From contig JAMFTG010000067.1 in assembly GCA_023974075.1 (NCBI GenBank), positions 87,501-151,500 of the forward strand: 64,000 bases of DNA, read 5' to 3'. This stretch comes from Chaenocephalus aceratus (lineage: Eukaryota; Chordata; Actinopteri; Perciformes; Channichthyidae). The first letter of the stretch is position 1; the number at the start of each line of letters is the position of its first letter. The position numbers were made by a program, and so were the translations under genes. Below the pieces are notes generated by a model, which saw only the letters and a list, made by a program, of their open reading frames with translations, searched no databases and was not told the origin of the DNA. This document shows, piece by piece, positions 1-12,360 of the stretch.

Positions 1-525
1 GTAGAGACACTACATACTGATATACACCTGAACATCAGCAGGATAGGACTCTTTAAAGTAGAGACACTACATACTGATATACACCTGAAGATCAGCTGGA
101 GAGGACTCTTTAAAGTAGAGACACTACATACTGATATACACCTGAACATTAACAGGAGAGGACTCTTTAAAGTAGAGACACTACATACTGATATACAACT
201 GAGCATCAGCATTAGAGTACTCTTTAAAGTAGAGACACTACATACTGATATACACCTGAACATCAGCTGGAGAGGACTCTTTAAAGTAGAGACACTACAT
301 ACTGATATACACCTGAACATCAGCAGGAGAGGACTCTTTAAAGTAGAGACACTACATACTGATATACACCTGAACATCAGCAGGAGAGGACTCTTTAAAG
401 TAGAGACACTACATACTGATATACACCTGACCATCAGCAGGAGAGGACTCTTTAAAGTAGAGACACTACATACTGATATACACCTGACCATCAGCAGGAG
501 AGGACTCTTTAAAGTAGAGACACTC
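1..525. repeat. 57-bp tandem repeat, about 9 copies
   Basis: The sequence beginning gtagagacactacatactga recurs every 57 bases (starts at 1, 58, 115, 172, 229, 286, 343, 400 and 457, with a partial tenth copy at 514). Copies differ at a few sites such as aacatcagcagg versus accatcagcagg. The array is cut by the window edge, so its full size is unknown. No coding potential is seen. Confidence 0.97.
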
Positions 526-924
526 AGGTTTTGAGCCTGTATTTAGGCACTACCAGCAGCAGCTGATCAGCCGACCTCAAGGCTCTGCCTGGGGTGTAGC
601 GATGCAGGAGTTCGGCTACATAGGCCGGAGCCAGCCCATTTAGAGCTTTAAAAACAAATGTAAGGAGTTTAAAATCTATTCTGCGCCGAACTGGAAGCCA
701 GTGCAGTGAGGCCAGAACTGGGGTGATGTGGTCACGCTTTTTTGTGGCCAGTCAGAAGACGTGCAGCTGCGTTCTGCACTAGCTGGAGGCGTCTAATTGA
801 GGCCTGATCCGTACCCACGTGCAGAGCGTTGCAGTAATCCAGTCTCGAGGTAACAAAGGCGTTAATAACCCTTTCCAGGTCTTTAAAAGATAAAAAACGA
901 CTTGGTCTAAGCCAATAGTCGTAT

Positions 925-1503
925 TTAAAAAAAGCAGGTCTTGACTACAGTGCTGACCTGCTTATCACATTTGAAAGCGCTATTGAAGGACACTCCAAGG
1001 TTCGTGACAGAGGGGAGGATGTTTTCATTGAGGGAGCCCAGAATTTCAACCGGAGATGCTGGAGGCCAGGGTCCAAAAGATATGACCTCGGTCTTGCTCT
1101 CGTTGAGGTTGAGGAAATGTTGGCTCAGCCAGGATTTAATCTCTGTTAAGCAGTCCTTCAACTGCTGTAGTGAGTTGGTATTTTGATTGAGAGGCAGATA
1201 GATCTGTACGTCATCAGCATAACAATGGAAGGGGATATTGTGTTTAGTGAGAATTTAACCTAGGGGCAATATGTACAATAGAAAAAGAATGGGGCCCAGA
1301 ATCGAGCCTTGGGGAACCCCACAGGTAAGAGGGGCTTTGGCAGAGGAGAAGGCACCTAACTGCACTGAGAGGCTACGGTCTGTCAGGTAGGACCTGAACC
1401 ATGCAAGGGCAGAGCCTGTAATGCCTGCGGACTGTTCAAGCCGTGACAACAGGATGCTATGGTCCACAGTGTCGAAGGCAGCAGTCAGGTCTAACAGCAC
1501 CAA
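925..1503 (-). pseudogene. L2 LINE reverse transcriptase fragment
   Basis: This is the readable core of the LINE at 527-2450. It is an RNA-dependent DNA polymerase that would copy the element's own transcript at a nicked target. On the minus strand, 1503-1255 gives fingers/palm sequence ending [11 protein letters not shown] stop and frame change follow, then CYADD at about 1207-1224, then NLNESKTEVISFG in 1161-925. The catalytic aspartates survive but the frame does not. The endonuclease domain is absent, as expected for a 5'-truncated copy. The family assignment to L2 rather than Rex1 is by motif resemblance only. Confidence 0.82.
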
Positions 1504-1746
1504 GACAGCTGGGCTGCCTGAGTCGGCGGCTTAAAAACTCTTAAAAGGGCTGTTTCAGTGCTATGCATGGGTTTGAAGCCAGACTGAAACTTTTCATGGA
1601 TGCCATGTGTGGTTAAAAAGACTGCAGCTGTGCGTAGACTACTCGCTCCAGGACTTTAGATAAAAAAGGTAGCTGGGAGATGGGCCTACAATTTGCGAGC
1701 ATGGAAGGGTCGAGATTTTTCTTTTTAAGTAGTGGCTTGACCACTG

Positions 1747-2339
1747 TCACAGTTTGCTTTCTCACTCACCTATTTTCTGCATTAACATTCCTTAGTCACC
1801 TGGTAGTCACACCCTGTCTCTCTCTCACTCTGTTGCACCCATCAGCTCCATTAGTATGTAGGCCCACTTCACTTTCACCTCAGTGCCAGGTCGTACTTTG
1901 CAGCATGCCAGTCTTTCCCGCATTACCCTTCAGATTGCTCTCCCGGTTTCGACCCTGCCTGCTCCCTGACCAGCCTGCCTCGCCTGCTCCCTGACCCGGT
2001 CTGTACCTGACCAGCCTGCCTCGCCTGCTCCCTGACCCGGTCTGTCCCTGACCAGCCTGCCTCGCCTGCTCCCTGACCCGGTCTGTACCTGACCAGCCTG
2101 CCTCGCCTGCTCCCTGACCCGGTCTGTCCCTGACCAGCCTGCCTCGCCTGCTCCCTGACCCGGTCTGTACCTGCGACTCCCGTCCTGCTTTCTCCTGGAA
2201 CCCTTGCCTGTCCCCGACCAGCCCTTTGCCTCCTATCTGCCGTGTTGTCTCCTACCCGCCTATTGCCTTCAATAAAGCTGGTTACCGACTATCCCTGGTT
2301 TCCCGTGTTCTGCATTTTGGTCCTCAGCTCGTTTGTGAC
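1747..2339 (+). mobile_element. Probable solo LTR (Gypsy-like) inserted in the LINE
   Basis: The block starts TGTCACAG and ends TTTGTGACA, the TG...CA form of an LTR, and its tips are short inverted repeats. A polyadenylation signal AATAAA lies at about 2270, followed by text typical of fish Gypsy LTR 3' ends (ctggttacc ... ttttggtcctcagc). Flanks are accac on the left and acaac on the right, a 4/5 match for a 5-bp target duplication. The flanking LINE is continuous once this block is removed. No internal coding region is present, hence solo LTR. The superfamily is inferred. Confidence 0.5.
1970..2175. repeat. 41-bp minisatellite inside the LTR, about 5 copies
   Basis: The sequence cgcctgctccctgacccggt recurs at 1981, 2022, 2063, 2104 and 2145, a 41-base period. 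Copies alternate between ctgtacctgaccag and ctgtccctgaccag. The array lies within the putative LTR upstream of its AATAAA. Confidence 0.93.
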
Positions 2340-2450
2340 AACAACGGCATGTTTGAAGGCAGCTGGGACACATCCTTAGCTAAGAGAGGTGTTTACAAGC
2401 AATACAACACTTGCTCCAACTGATTCTAAAACATCTCTGAGAAGGCGAGA

Positions 2451-3778
2451 GGGAATTATGTTAATTAATCAGTTTATTCTTCTCAAAAGCTTTTCCTTTG
2501 CTTGTTTGTCTTCAGAAAACAATATTTGAAATCATTAGGACATTTGGCATTACCCCCCGGGGTGAGGACTGAGGACCGCCTGCCCACTTATCCCTGATTA
2601 CTCAGCTAAACGCTGCATCAGTCCTCCATCTCTTCCTCTGATGGAGTTTAACCCCTGCTTTGGTTTCCTCACACAGATTAGAGCCAGAGTAATGGCCCAT
2701 GGGATCACAATTAGCATGGAGATTAGAGATTGATTAGCTAATTATGATAATACAGCGGCTTATATGGAAATGCGTGGTGGTACATCTCTGCAGGGAGTGG
2801 GAGGACGTGAGAGTTTTTGTACAGGAGGAAATTAAGTGTTAAGATGAGACATTATTGTCTATTTGCACGAGTGCATATTTTGTACAGATGCTTATGTGTA
2901 TTTGTGTACAACCATTAACTAAAGTGACGTTTAACATATATCAGATTTTAATGAGGCAATTTTAAAAGACATTCAAAGCATGAGAAGATATAGTGCAAAA
3001 ATAAGCGCATTAAACATTAATTTAAATACATTTAATAGTCATTAAAAAGCCAGGAGAATACAAACTAAAACAAGCTTATAAAAGTAACAGTTCAATATAT
3101 GTTATAATTCGATTTTTGATTTAATAAAAGACAACGGCAAAAAGACAAGATGGAAAAAAGATGGAACAATGGGAATCTTTTCTTGTTCTTCTTGATGTGA
3201 ACTTTGGATTTGAAGGTGAATTGGAGAGGAAAATAATTCAATTTTAAAAAATAAATTCATTGAGAAGCATCACTATGATTACAGCCAGCGAGGAGGTTAT
3301 TCCTTTGGTTCAGTTTGTTTCTTTGTCTGCAAGTATACAGAGACACCACTCGCCCAATTCTCATCATGAAAGTTGGTGGAAATGTGAAGCATGGGCCAAG
3401 GATGAAGAAATTACATTTTGGAGCAGATACACAACTTATTTCCCCTTTTGTGATCATTCTAACAAAGGGTATGGCCTTGGAGGACGTTATGTTTCCAGCT
3501 TTGTTTATCAGTAGGATTTCGAAAATATGTTGTAACCTGATTTTAAAGAAACTTTATGAAAGGATGTCGCTTGGCCCAGAGAACATGACATTTATGCAAC
3601 AGACTTGAATAACTGGGCAGATAAACAAGTGTTTTGTTTAGAAACATATGTTATACCCTTCGTCTCTCAGATGAGATAAACACCATTTAATTTGGTGAAT
3701 TAAAAGCTGACCGGACGTTTGATTTAATATTTGATAGGACATTTCTAAACATCTAAAGTGTTGTTTCCTATTGATTGA
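2451..3778. other. No gene; AT-rich intron-like sequence
   Basis: No coding exon, tandem array or transposon end is recognised. Short ORFs at 3257-3608 have no recognisable product. The part at about 2640-2800 has homeodomain-type cores (ttgattagctaattatgat) and looks less repetitive than its surroundings; see findings. Confidence 0.4.
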
Positions 3779-4808
3779 CAGGGCCGTTTCTAGCTTTTTG
3801 GGGGCCCTATGCAAGATGCTGTTTGGGGGCCCTAGTTTTGACAGTTTTTTAACTACAATGGGGGGGATTCCGAAGCCTTTAAAGGTCCCATGTCATGGCC
3901 ATTTCCACTGATCATAAATCCATTGTTGAGGTCTACTAGAATAGATTTATACTGTGCAATTTTCCAAAATCACATTGGTTTCTCACAGCATCTCTGTAAA
4001 CTACGTGTATTCACTGAATTTCACTCTCTGCCTTTAACAGCTCATTGTAGCTCCAATAGCTCCAGCCCCCCCCCCCCCACCCCTCCCTGTGAGCACGTAA
4101 CATAACGGCTTCACGGATTGGTCCATTTGGTTCCGGGTAACGCATGACATCATGAGTTACCCGGAAAGAATCAAATGGACAGTGACGTATCTCCAACGAG
4201 GCGTTTTGGGGAGGTATTTTCTGTGTTAGAGTTTTACTCGCTACAGGGTGCACTTTGAGGGTTTTGACTCTGCAGACTGCTTACATGCATAAAAACCTTC
4301 ATAACACACAAGGGGACGGGTGATAACCGGAAAAGCATGACATGGGACCTTTAAGATGATCTGTGGAGATGCATCAATCTGTTACACTTTAATAGGAAAA
4401 CAGGCTAATTTCACGAAAACCAAGCAATTGAAAAATGATATTAAAAAGGTAAACAATAAGGCTCCTCTACGTCAATAAATGCAAGAGATGCAGCATTTTC
4501 TCAGCTGTCAGCCCAACGATGATTTGGACTTTATTACCCCAACAACCCAAGCCACAGCTTTGCTATCATTGCAGTTTAGTCGTGTTTATATCCTACATTG
4601 GATGTGTAAGCATATAATGCTTCACCGAACACTCACAGGAGGGGGCTCGGCTGTCTGCAAATAAAGACGGCTCATTTGAATTCTCCCCAAATATATTGAG
4701 GCTGAACCTGAACTATGAATTCTCTGCTCCCATCATAATCTTGGCGATCTTGTTACAGCCTAAGCCCTAAGCCCCCGCATAGTCCGCATATAGGAAGAAA
4801 CGGCCCTG
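3779..4808. mobile_element. hAT-type non-autonomous transposon with a nested MITE
   Basis: The terminal inverted repeat CAGGGCCGTTTCT is perfect over 13 bases at both ends (left from 3779, right reading inward from 4808). Flanks are ttgattga and ttgattgc, a 7/8 match for the 8-bp target duplication expected of hAT elements. No transposase is encoded. The TTAA-type MITE at 3883-4350 lies inside it and must be the younger insertion. Confidence 0.85.
3883..4350. mobile_element. TTAA-target MITE (piggyBac/Kolobok-like), 468 bp
   Basis: It begins AGGTCCCATGTCATG and ends CATGACATGGGACCT, perfect inverted repeats, with TTAA directly on both sides (3879-3882 and 4351-4354). An internal hairpin at about 4132-4166 has arms TTCCGGGTAAC and GTTACCCGGAA. 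It encodes no protein. TTAA duplication is shared by piggyBac and Kolobok, so the superfamily is open. Confidence 0.9.
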
Positions 4809-5268
4809 TTGATTGCCATTGGAAAAAAGTTGCCTCAAATTGCCTTGTGTTGAAAGGTGCTATATCAATAAACGTGCCTCGCCTTGCCACGCCTCGGCAC
4901 GCTTTGCCTCGCCACGCCTCGCCACACTTTGCCTCATCACGCCTCACCACGCCTTCGCCTCATCAAGCCTCGCCTTCGCCACGCCTCATCACGCCTCGCC
5001 TTCGCCTCGCCTTCGCCTCGTCAAGCCTCGCCACGCCACCCCTCGCCTTGCCACCCTCGCCTCGCCACGTCTCGCCACGTCTCGCCTCGCCACGCCTCGC
5101 CATGCCTTCGCCTCGCCGCGCCTTCGCCTCGTCAAGCCTCACCACGTCTCGCCTCACCACGTCTCGTCACGCCTCGGCACGCCTCGCCACGCCTCGCCAC
5201 GCCTCGCCGCGCCTCGCCTCGCCACGCCTTGCCACGCCTTCGTCTTGTCACGCCTCGCCTCAACATGA
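4809..5268. repeat. GC-rich degenerate ~10-bp array (cgcctcgcca)n grown from a retroelement tail
   Basis: From about 4870 the sequence is built of variants of cgcctcgcca, with some cttcgcctcgt variants. It follows ttgaaaggtgctatatcaat (about 4850), which resembles the 3' end of a fish non-LTR element whose tail is normally a short TGCCT-type microsatellite. All frames stay open for 60-160 codons only because the repeat lacks stops. These frames are not genes. Confidence 0.85.
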
Positions 5269-6060
5269 ACCATTCTCATTAAATGATCTTGATTCAGCAG
5301 TTGTAATTAGTCCTGTAACTTCCCATGCAGAATGCCATTGAAATGGAGTGAATTTGATGTGAATAAAGCTACATTGCACTGCTCTGGATCTGAAGTCAGA
5401 TATAAAACATCGCAGAAGCTGATCTCCTTTGAGAAGCTCAAACCAACATCTCTTTTCCTCACAATGATTCAGTCTGTTTGAAGTCAGCAGCTGCACAATC
5501 ACTCAGGACACCCTATTATTAAAGCACGATGAATCAAAAGTAATAATGGTAGTGGAAGTTGCCATAATCCGAATGCATTGAAGTTACTCTCAAAAGAATA
5601 TAAAAGCAGGGATGAAGCAGCACATAAAAGGACATTGTTCAAAAGCTCTTTGTCCAAAGTTTGAGATGTGATTAAATGATGAAAAGACCCCCATTGTTCC
5701 CGGCAGGAAAAACAAATTAGCGTCGTTGGTAAATTGGATTAAAACTGTCTATGTGATCAAGTGTTGGGTACATTGAATAACACATGTTGGTTTGACATAA
5801 AAGGCTACTTTAAGTGTTTAATTAATTAGCAGCAGTCTGAAGGAAATGAGTGCAAACTAGATTAGAAGTGAGCAAATGAAAAGAGAGGGAAGCAGGAGAG
5901 AGCTGATGGCCGTTACCTTGGCTGCTAATACAGAGTTTCCCCAGAGGGATTGTGGGTAATGTAGTAAACCACTCTAAGCTGTGGCCAGTGGGAACCAGGC
6001 GAGGATCATTTCCATTAGCGTCCCATTAACTGACTGTTCCCCTCATACACCGTCCTCTAA
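5269..6060. other. No gene recognised
   Basis: Unique-looking intronic sequence. A site at 5948-5965 reads on the minus strand as ACTACATTACCCACAAT, loosely like a ZNF143-type element. Nothing else is supportable. Confidence 0.4.
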
Positions 6061-6063
6061 GTG

Positions 6064-6103
<40 letters not shown>

Positions 6104-6127
6104 TGCATGCGTGCGTGTGTGTGTGTG
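6061..6127. repeat. (GT)n microsatellite
   Basis: A GT dinucleotide run with interruptions gcgcgtgcatgcgtgcg near its right side. Confidence 0.98.
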
Positions 6128-6382
6128 GAGATTGAATTATCCCTGAGGCGAGCTCTGTGGTAAACTGTCTTTAATAAAGGAGAGAATTGCTTCCTTATTT
6201 ATCGAGCACATAAAGAGGATTGGAAGTGGTTTTCAGCCTGGGGCCACTGCGCCTGGTGATTTATAAAATGACTTGACACGTATATATGGTGGTAATTGTC
6301 CTGTCAATACTTTACAAATAAATATCGTGCCATTCCATACTAGTTCAAGAACGCTTTTATGTCTCACTGAACAGATGCTTTC

Positions 6383-6385
<3 letters not shown>

Positions 6386-6443
<58 letters not shown>

Positions 6444-6444
6444 A

Positions 6445-6515
<71 letters not shown>
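6386..6515. repeat. (CA)n microsatellite
   Basis: About 130 bases of CA, interrupted twice by TA near 6439 and 6450. Confidence 0.98.
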
Positions 6516-6517
<2 letters not shown>

Positions 6518-6967
6518 CGATATTGGACTATTTTACAACAGGAAAGGAAAGAAAAAAGTTATTTCTGTGTTTTCAATTTCCGTTCTGCTGTTCTTGCTTT
6601 TTTGAGTACATAACTACGTCACAATACAAATTCAAAATTAGTTTTATGGGTTAAGACGGGATACAAATAATTGTTCTACTATAAGAAAGGGAGGTTGATC
6701 TTTGGTTTAGGTGTGCTGAGGGATACAAGAATAGCTGGACAAGGTTAGATGAGATGATTGAATCCATATGCTAGTCATCCGATGGTTAGCTTAGCTTAGC
6801 TCAAAGACTGCACACAGGGGAAAACAGCTAGCCTTGTGTTGTGTCTTATTTTGCCTACTTCTTTCCTAACGTGAAGTATTTCAAAATACACCATGAGTAC
6901 AGGATTGTGCTCTTATAACGGTGAAAAAGTTTAGTGTGAAAGACTGAACACTTAACGACCGCCATCT

Positions 6968-7448
6968 CAACCCAGTCTCACGGCATTTCGTGTAATAGTG
7001 ACAAAATTAATGTAATCTATTGATTCGTGTTCACCAACACGATTTTACGATTGTTTTCGTGTCACACAGAACGATTTTAAAAGCAATGTATTTCTATTGG
7101 TTGGTATGTTTCGTGCCTGCACCACGTCTTTTTCTCCGTTCGGGTCTTGGAAGACCGGAAGCTGTGGGGTTCATAAAAACATGTTCTTGCTCAATATCAA
7201 GCCACGATTATTGTTTATATTTAAAATTGTATAATGGCGGACTTTTGTTGCCGTATATAAATGGGGCTCAGAGCCTCAGAATACTGAAATCTGTATTTTT
7301 GTAATCTGTTTTTCCTTCTAATTTGTTATTATTTACATTGCTTTTAAAATTGTTCTATGTGACACGAAGAAAATGGGGAAATCGTGTTGGTGTGAAAACA
7401 AATCAATAATTTTGTGACTATAACACGAAATAGCATGATACTGGGTAG
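6968..7448. mobile_element. MITE with long (~120 bp) inverted termini
   Basis: The left end CAACCCAGTCTCACGGCATT matches the right end read inward (CTACCCAGTATCATGCTATT). The similarity continues for roughly 120 bases through ccaacacgatttt and aattttaaaagcaatgtaa-type blocks. The direct flank gccatct occurs at 6961-6967 and 7449-7455, a 7-bp target duplication (8 if one mismatch is allowed). There is no transposase. The superfamily is unresolved. Confidence 0.82.
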
Positions 7449-7745
7449 GCCATCTTGGCTACGTAGCAATAGTTGCGTAACTAGTCGCGGCTGAAGTTGC
7501 TTCGTGAACACAGCACTGTACAAAATTAAAAGCTATATACATGTAATTATTGTACTATAAGTAACCTACCACTATACTGGTGTGAACAAATAAGCCACCA
7601 TTTATTTTATTGGGTTAATCGAGCACTCTTCAATGTTTATCCACCTTAAACAACAATGTTGCTAGCTAGTTAGCTTACAGTGGCGATCGTCACTTCCGGG
7701 TTAGGCCAAACTACACAACACTACACCGTGATAATGCTCTCACAA

Positions 7746-8682
<937 letters not shown>

Positions 8683-8965
8683 TTCAATCAATCAATGTTT
8701 ATTTATATAGCCCCATATCACAAATGTTACATTTGTCTCAGTGGTCTTCACAGTGTGTACAGAATATCAGTATGACAATACGACACCCTCTGTCCTTAGA
8801 CCCTCTGTCCTCAGACCCTCTGTCCCTCAGACCCTCTGTCCTTAGACCCTCACATCGTACAAGGAAAAACTTCCGAAGAAAACCCACAGTTTTAAGGGAA
8901 CATGGGAGAAACCTCAGGGAGAGCAACAGAGGAGGGATCCCTCTCCCAGGACGGACAGACATTTT
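8683..8965 (-). mobile_element. LINE 3' end fragment with (ATTG)n tail
   Basis: Read on the minus strand it ends in an ATTG-type tail (aatcaatcaatg on the plus strand). It carries the blocks gtttctcccatgttccctta and ttgatattg...tataaat. The same family occurs at 20130-20878 (plus) and about 34276-34575 (minus). It contains a short run of the unit agaccctctgtcctt. Only the 3' untranslated part is present. Confidence 0.75.
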
Positions 8966-9228
8966 TTTTAAACTTTTTTTATTGTGGAAAAGTGTTTGCT
9001 GACTTTTTATACCGCCTCTTTTCTAGCTTGTTTCTGAAGCTCTGTTACAGCTTTGATAATTCCCAGGTTACAGCTGTATAAATGGACTCAAATCACCTCA
9101 AATTATTGATTATGTTTCTTTCTAAAAAGAGCTGTACTTTCAATTAAATTATTGATGTATGTACAAAACAACATGATGAAAAATGCCTTGTAATTTTTAA
9201 AATCTGTATAGAGAGTAGGGGACAAGTA

Positions 9229-9680
9229 AAAAGCTAACGTTGGGCTATCAAGGAACTACAGCACGGTCACATGACTTCACGTCACCACCGCTAAGCTAAA
9301 GGCGGCTAATGTTGGGCTATAAAGGAACTACAGCACGGTCACATGACTTCACGTCACCACCGCTAAGCTAAAGGTGGCTAATGTTGGGCTATAAAGGAAC
9401 TACAGCACGGTCACATGACTTCACGTCACCTCCGCTAAGCTAAAGGTGGCTAACGTTGGGCTATAAAGGAACTAAAGCACGGTCACATGACTTCACGTCA
9501 CCTCCGCTAAGCTAAAGGTGGCTAACGTTGGGCTATAAAGGAACTAAAGCACGGTCACATGACTTCACGTCACCTCCGCTAAGCTAAAGGCGGCTAATGT
9601 TGGGCTATAAAGGAACTACAGAACGGTCACATGACTTCACGTCACCTCCGCTAAGCTAAAGGTGGATAATGTTGGGCGTG
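9229..9680. repeat. 72-bp minisatellite A, about 6 copies
   Basis: The period is exactly 72 bases (ggyggctaatgttgggctat at 9301, 9373, 9445, 9517, 9589 and 9661). Each unit contains GGTCACATGAC and TGACTTCACGTCA. The same unit, reverse-complemented, forms the array at 34168-34965. Confidence 0.97.
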
Positions 9681-11134
9681 ATGGCGTTTAGTCATCTCAT
9701 TTAGACACCGCATTTTTTAATTCACCATTGGGGTATTTGACCTTATTTTATATACTATGTTAAATAAATAGTTGTTTGGACAATTTGACAATTATGATGC
9801 AAAAGGTTTATGTCTCTCGAAATATGTGAATCATAACCCCATTGCATTTTACTAGATGGAAATATTGTAATTAGTTATTTTTGTGTAGCTATTAAATGCA
9901 AAAAAGGCAATAATCTAAATAAGGTTAAAGAAGGGCCCTTACTGAATCACGGGAATCAAAAATAAACATAAAAGAGCTCTTTGAACCTGGAAATACCTCG
10001 GAAAAAAAGACAGTGCTACCATAGAGTGGCCTTGACTGTAACTACCTGAAGGCTTTCTCTGTGGAAACACATACGTTTAAGTGCTCTTGATGTGTGAATG
10101 ATCACATATGTTCAGTTTGAATGAAGAGGCAGTACAGAAATAAGCACTCACTTCCCTCGATACAACATTAGCTCGACCTGCTCTGAGAAAGAAACACTAA
10201 ATAGCTCAGATAGTTTATGTTGCCGATTTATGAGCTGTGGGAGGTTTAGCAATTATACTCAAAGGAAGCAAAACAACATTAACTTCAAGCACCAACATAT
10301 CCGACTTAGAGAGCACTCATGGCTTCTTGACATTATTGCCTGCTAGGTGCAATTTACACATAAAGCACTAACGCAAAAGAAAAGAAGCAAGCTCTGATTA
10401 CTCTCGTCAAAAAGGAGACCCTAACCCTAACCCTGAAGTGGCGGGGGTTAGGCGCTAAAAAACACTTAAAGTCTGAGCAATGCTTCAGTGATAGTTTGGG
10501 CTTTGTACCAATTATAACTCCGACTGGATCAAATAGCTCTTTAGGAATTTAAATACCGCAGCACCTCAATCATTTGCAGATAAAACAGCCAAGGATGTAG
10601 AATACACCGCCTGAGAAGAGAAATCCTCGTTCAGATGTCCATTGAAATGCATGAGAGAACTAAATCTATTTCCACAACTGCACCAAGCTCATTGTGACAA
10701 CAGCTACACTATCAGCATAACCACAGCCAGCACATGGACGTGTTGCTGCGGGTACAATGGTGCTGCTTTCAAGTCCCGTTGGATCCAGCATGAACAACGA
10801 CGTGGCACCGCGTCAGGACTGCAGCATTTGTGGTGTGGCTAACAATACCACGAGCCATCTGTGAGCAGAGCGGTGAACACCAAACTCCGTCTGACAAAAA
10901 CACGGGAGCTGTTTCTGGAGCCTTTCTAAGCAGATGTTCAATCCACAATGAAATCATTCTGCACGTTTCTGCACGATGATATCTCCTTTCAAAGTGAAAC
11001 GCGCTTCAACTTTAAATCCTGATACTTATACAAACACCTCACACTAACTTACTATCTAACTACTTAACACACGTTCTACTTCACATTATTCTGTTACTAC
11101 CTACATCAGTAACACACAGACTCACTTACTCAAA
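9681..11134. other. No gene recognised
   Basis: Intron-like sequence without exon signals. A three-unit telomere-like stretch ccctaaccctaaccct lies at about 10419-10435, with gggggttagg shortly after. Short ORFs at 10642-10957 have no recognisable product. Confidence 0.4.
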
Positions 11135-11293
11135 ACGGAAGCTTGAAAAGTTGAACTTTTCTCAACTTCCGAAGCGAGCAACGGAGGCGACGGAACCACA
11201 ATGCAGTTCGGCAAAGCGTGACGTCACCCGATTCAAAGTGAAATGGGAAGCGTCTCCGTTGAAGCGACGCACGCTGCAGTGTAGACGGGCCGT
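11135..11293. mobile_element. Half of a Harbinger-like MITE (same family as 52751-53376)
   Basis: The blocks gttgaacttttctcaactt, caatgcagttcggc and tgacgtcacccgattcaaag occur in the same order at 53194-53320. The right end reads gtagacgggccg followed by TAA, comparable to the terminus of the full copy. The left half is missing. Confidence 0.7.
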
Positions 11294-12360
11294 AACTGAT
11301 CATAGTAAGACTCTAATTGTGAAAGTCTACCCTTAACTGAACATATTAAGACTCTTATTGTGAAAGTCTCACCTCAGACCCTTATTGTGAAAGTCTCCCC
11401 TCAGACTCTTATTGTGAAAGTCTCCCCCTAACTGATGATAGTAAGACCCTTATTGTGAAAGTCTCCCCTCAGACTCTTATTGTGAAAGTCTCCCCTAACT
11501 GATCATAGTAAGACTCGTATTGTGAAAGTCTCCCCTCAGACTCTTATTGTGAAAGTCTCCCTTAACTGATCATAGTAAGACTCTTATTGTGAAAGTCTAC
11601 CCTTAACTGAACATATTAAGACTCTTATTGTGAAAGTCTCCCCTCAGACTCTTATTGTGGAAGTCTCCCCTAACTGATCATAGTAAACACTCTTATTGTG
11701 GAAGTCTCCCCTCAGACTCTTATTATGAAAGTCTCACCTCAGACTCTTATTGTGAAAGTCTCCCCTAACTGATCATAGTAAGACTCTTATTGTGAAAGTC
11801 TCCCCTCAGACTCTTATTGTGAAAGTCTCCCCCTCAGACTCTTATTGTGAAAGTCTCCCTAACTGATCATAGTAAGACTCTTATGTGAAAGTCTCCCCTC
11901 AGACTCTTATTGTGAAAGTCTACCCTTAACTGAACATATTAAGACTCTTATTGTGAAAGTCTCACCTCAGACTCTTATTGTGAACGTCTCCCCTAACTGA
12001 TCATAGTAAGACTCTTATTGTGAAAGTCTCACCTCAGACTCTTATTGTGGAAGTCTCCCCTAACTGATCATACTAAGACTCTTATTGTGAAAGTCTCCCC
12101 TCAGACTCTTATTGTGAAAGTCTCCCCTGATCATAGTAACACTCTTATTGTGAAAGTCTCCCCTAACTGATGATAGTAAGACTCTTATTGTGAAAGTCTC
12201 CCCTCTGACTCTTATTGTGAAAGTCTCCCCTAACTGATGATAGTAAGACTCTTATTGTGAAAGTCTCCCCTCTGACTCTTATTGTGAAAGGTCTCCCCTA
12301 ACTGATGATAGTAAGACTCTTATTGTGAAAGTCTCTCCTCAAAGCCTTTAGTGATAATCT
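11291..12360. repeat. 27/40-bp composite minisatellite
   Basis: Two unit types are mixed. A 27-base unit begins gactcttattgtgaaagtct. A 40-base unit is the same plus a block reading aactgatcatagtaa. They alternate irregularly over about 1.07 kb. The array starts exactly at the terminus of the MITE fragment on its left. Confidence 0.95.

Larger units (their letters stand above)
527..2450 (-). mobile_element. L2-type LINE, broken, split by an LTR insertion
   Basis: The minus strand encodes pieces of a CR1/L2-superfamily reverse transcriptase. Block 1255-1503 contains [15 protein letters not shown] and [10 protein letters not shown], the RT palm motifs. The catalytic YADD lies at 1210-1221, in a frame separated from that block by a stop. 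Block 925-1161 is the downstream thumb-side region (QHFLNLNESKTEVISFG). Lower coordinates give the C-terminal part. The element is 5' truncated and has stops, so it is inactive. LINE-like sequence resumes after the LTR at about 2340 (acggcatgtttgaaggcagc), which suggests the LTR landed inside the LINE. The outer limits are approximate. Confidence 0.85.

Noticed and set aside
4813..5341. Several 130-165 codon frames rich in Ala, Ser, Pro, Arg and His
   Set aside because: Products of the cgcctcgcca array.
10419..10435. True telomere end
   Set aside because: Only two to three units, inside ordinary sequence.
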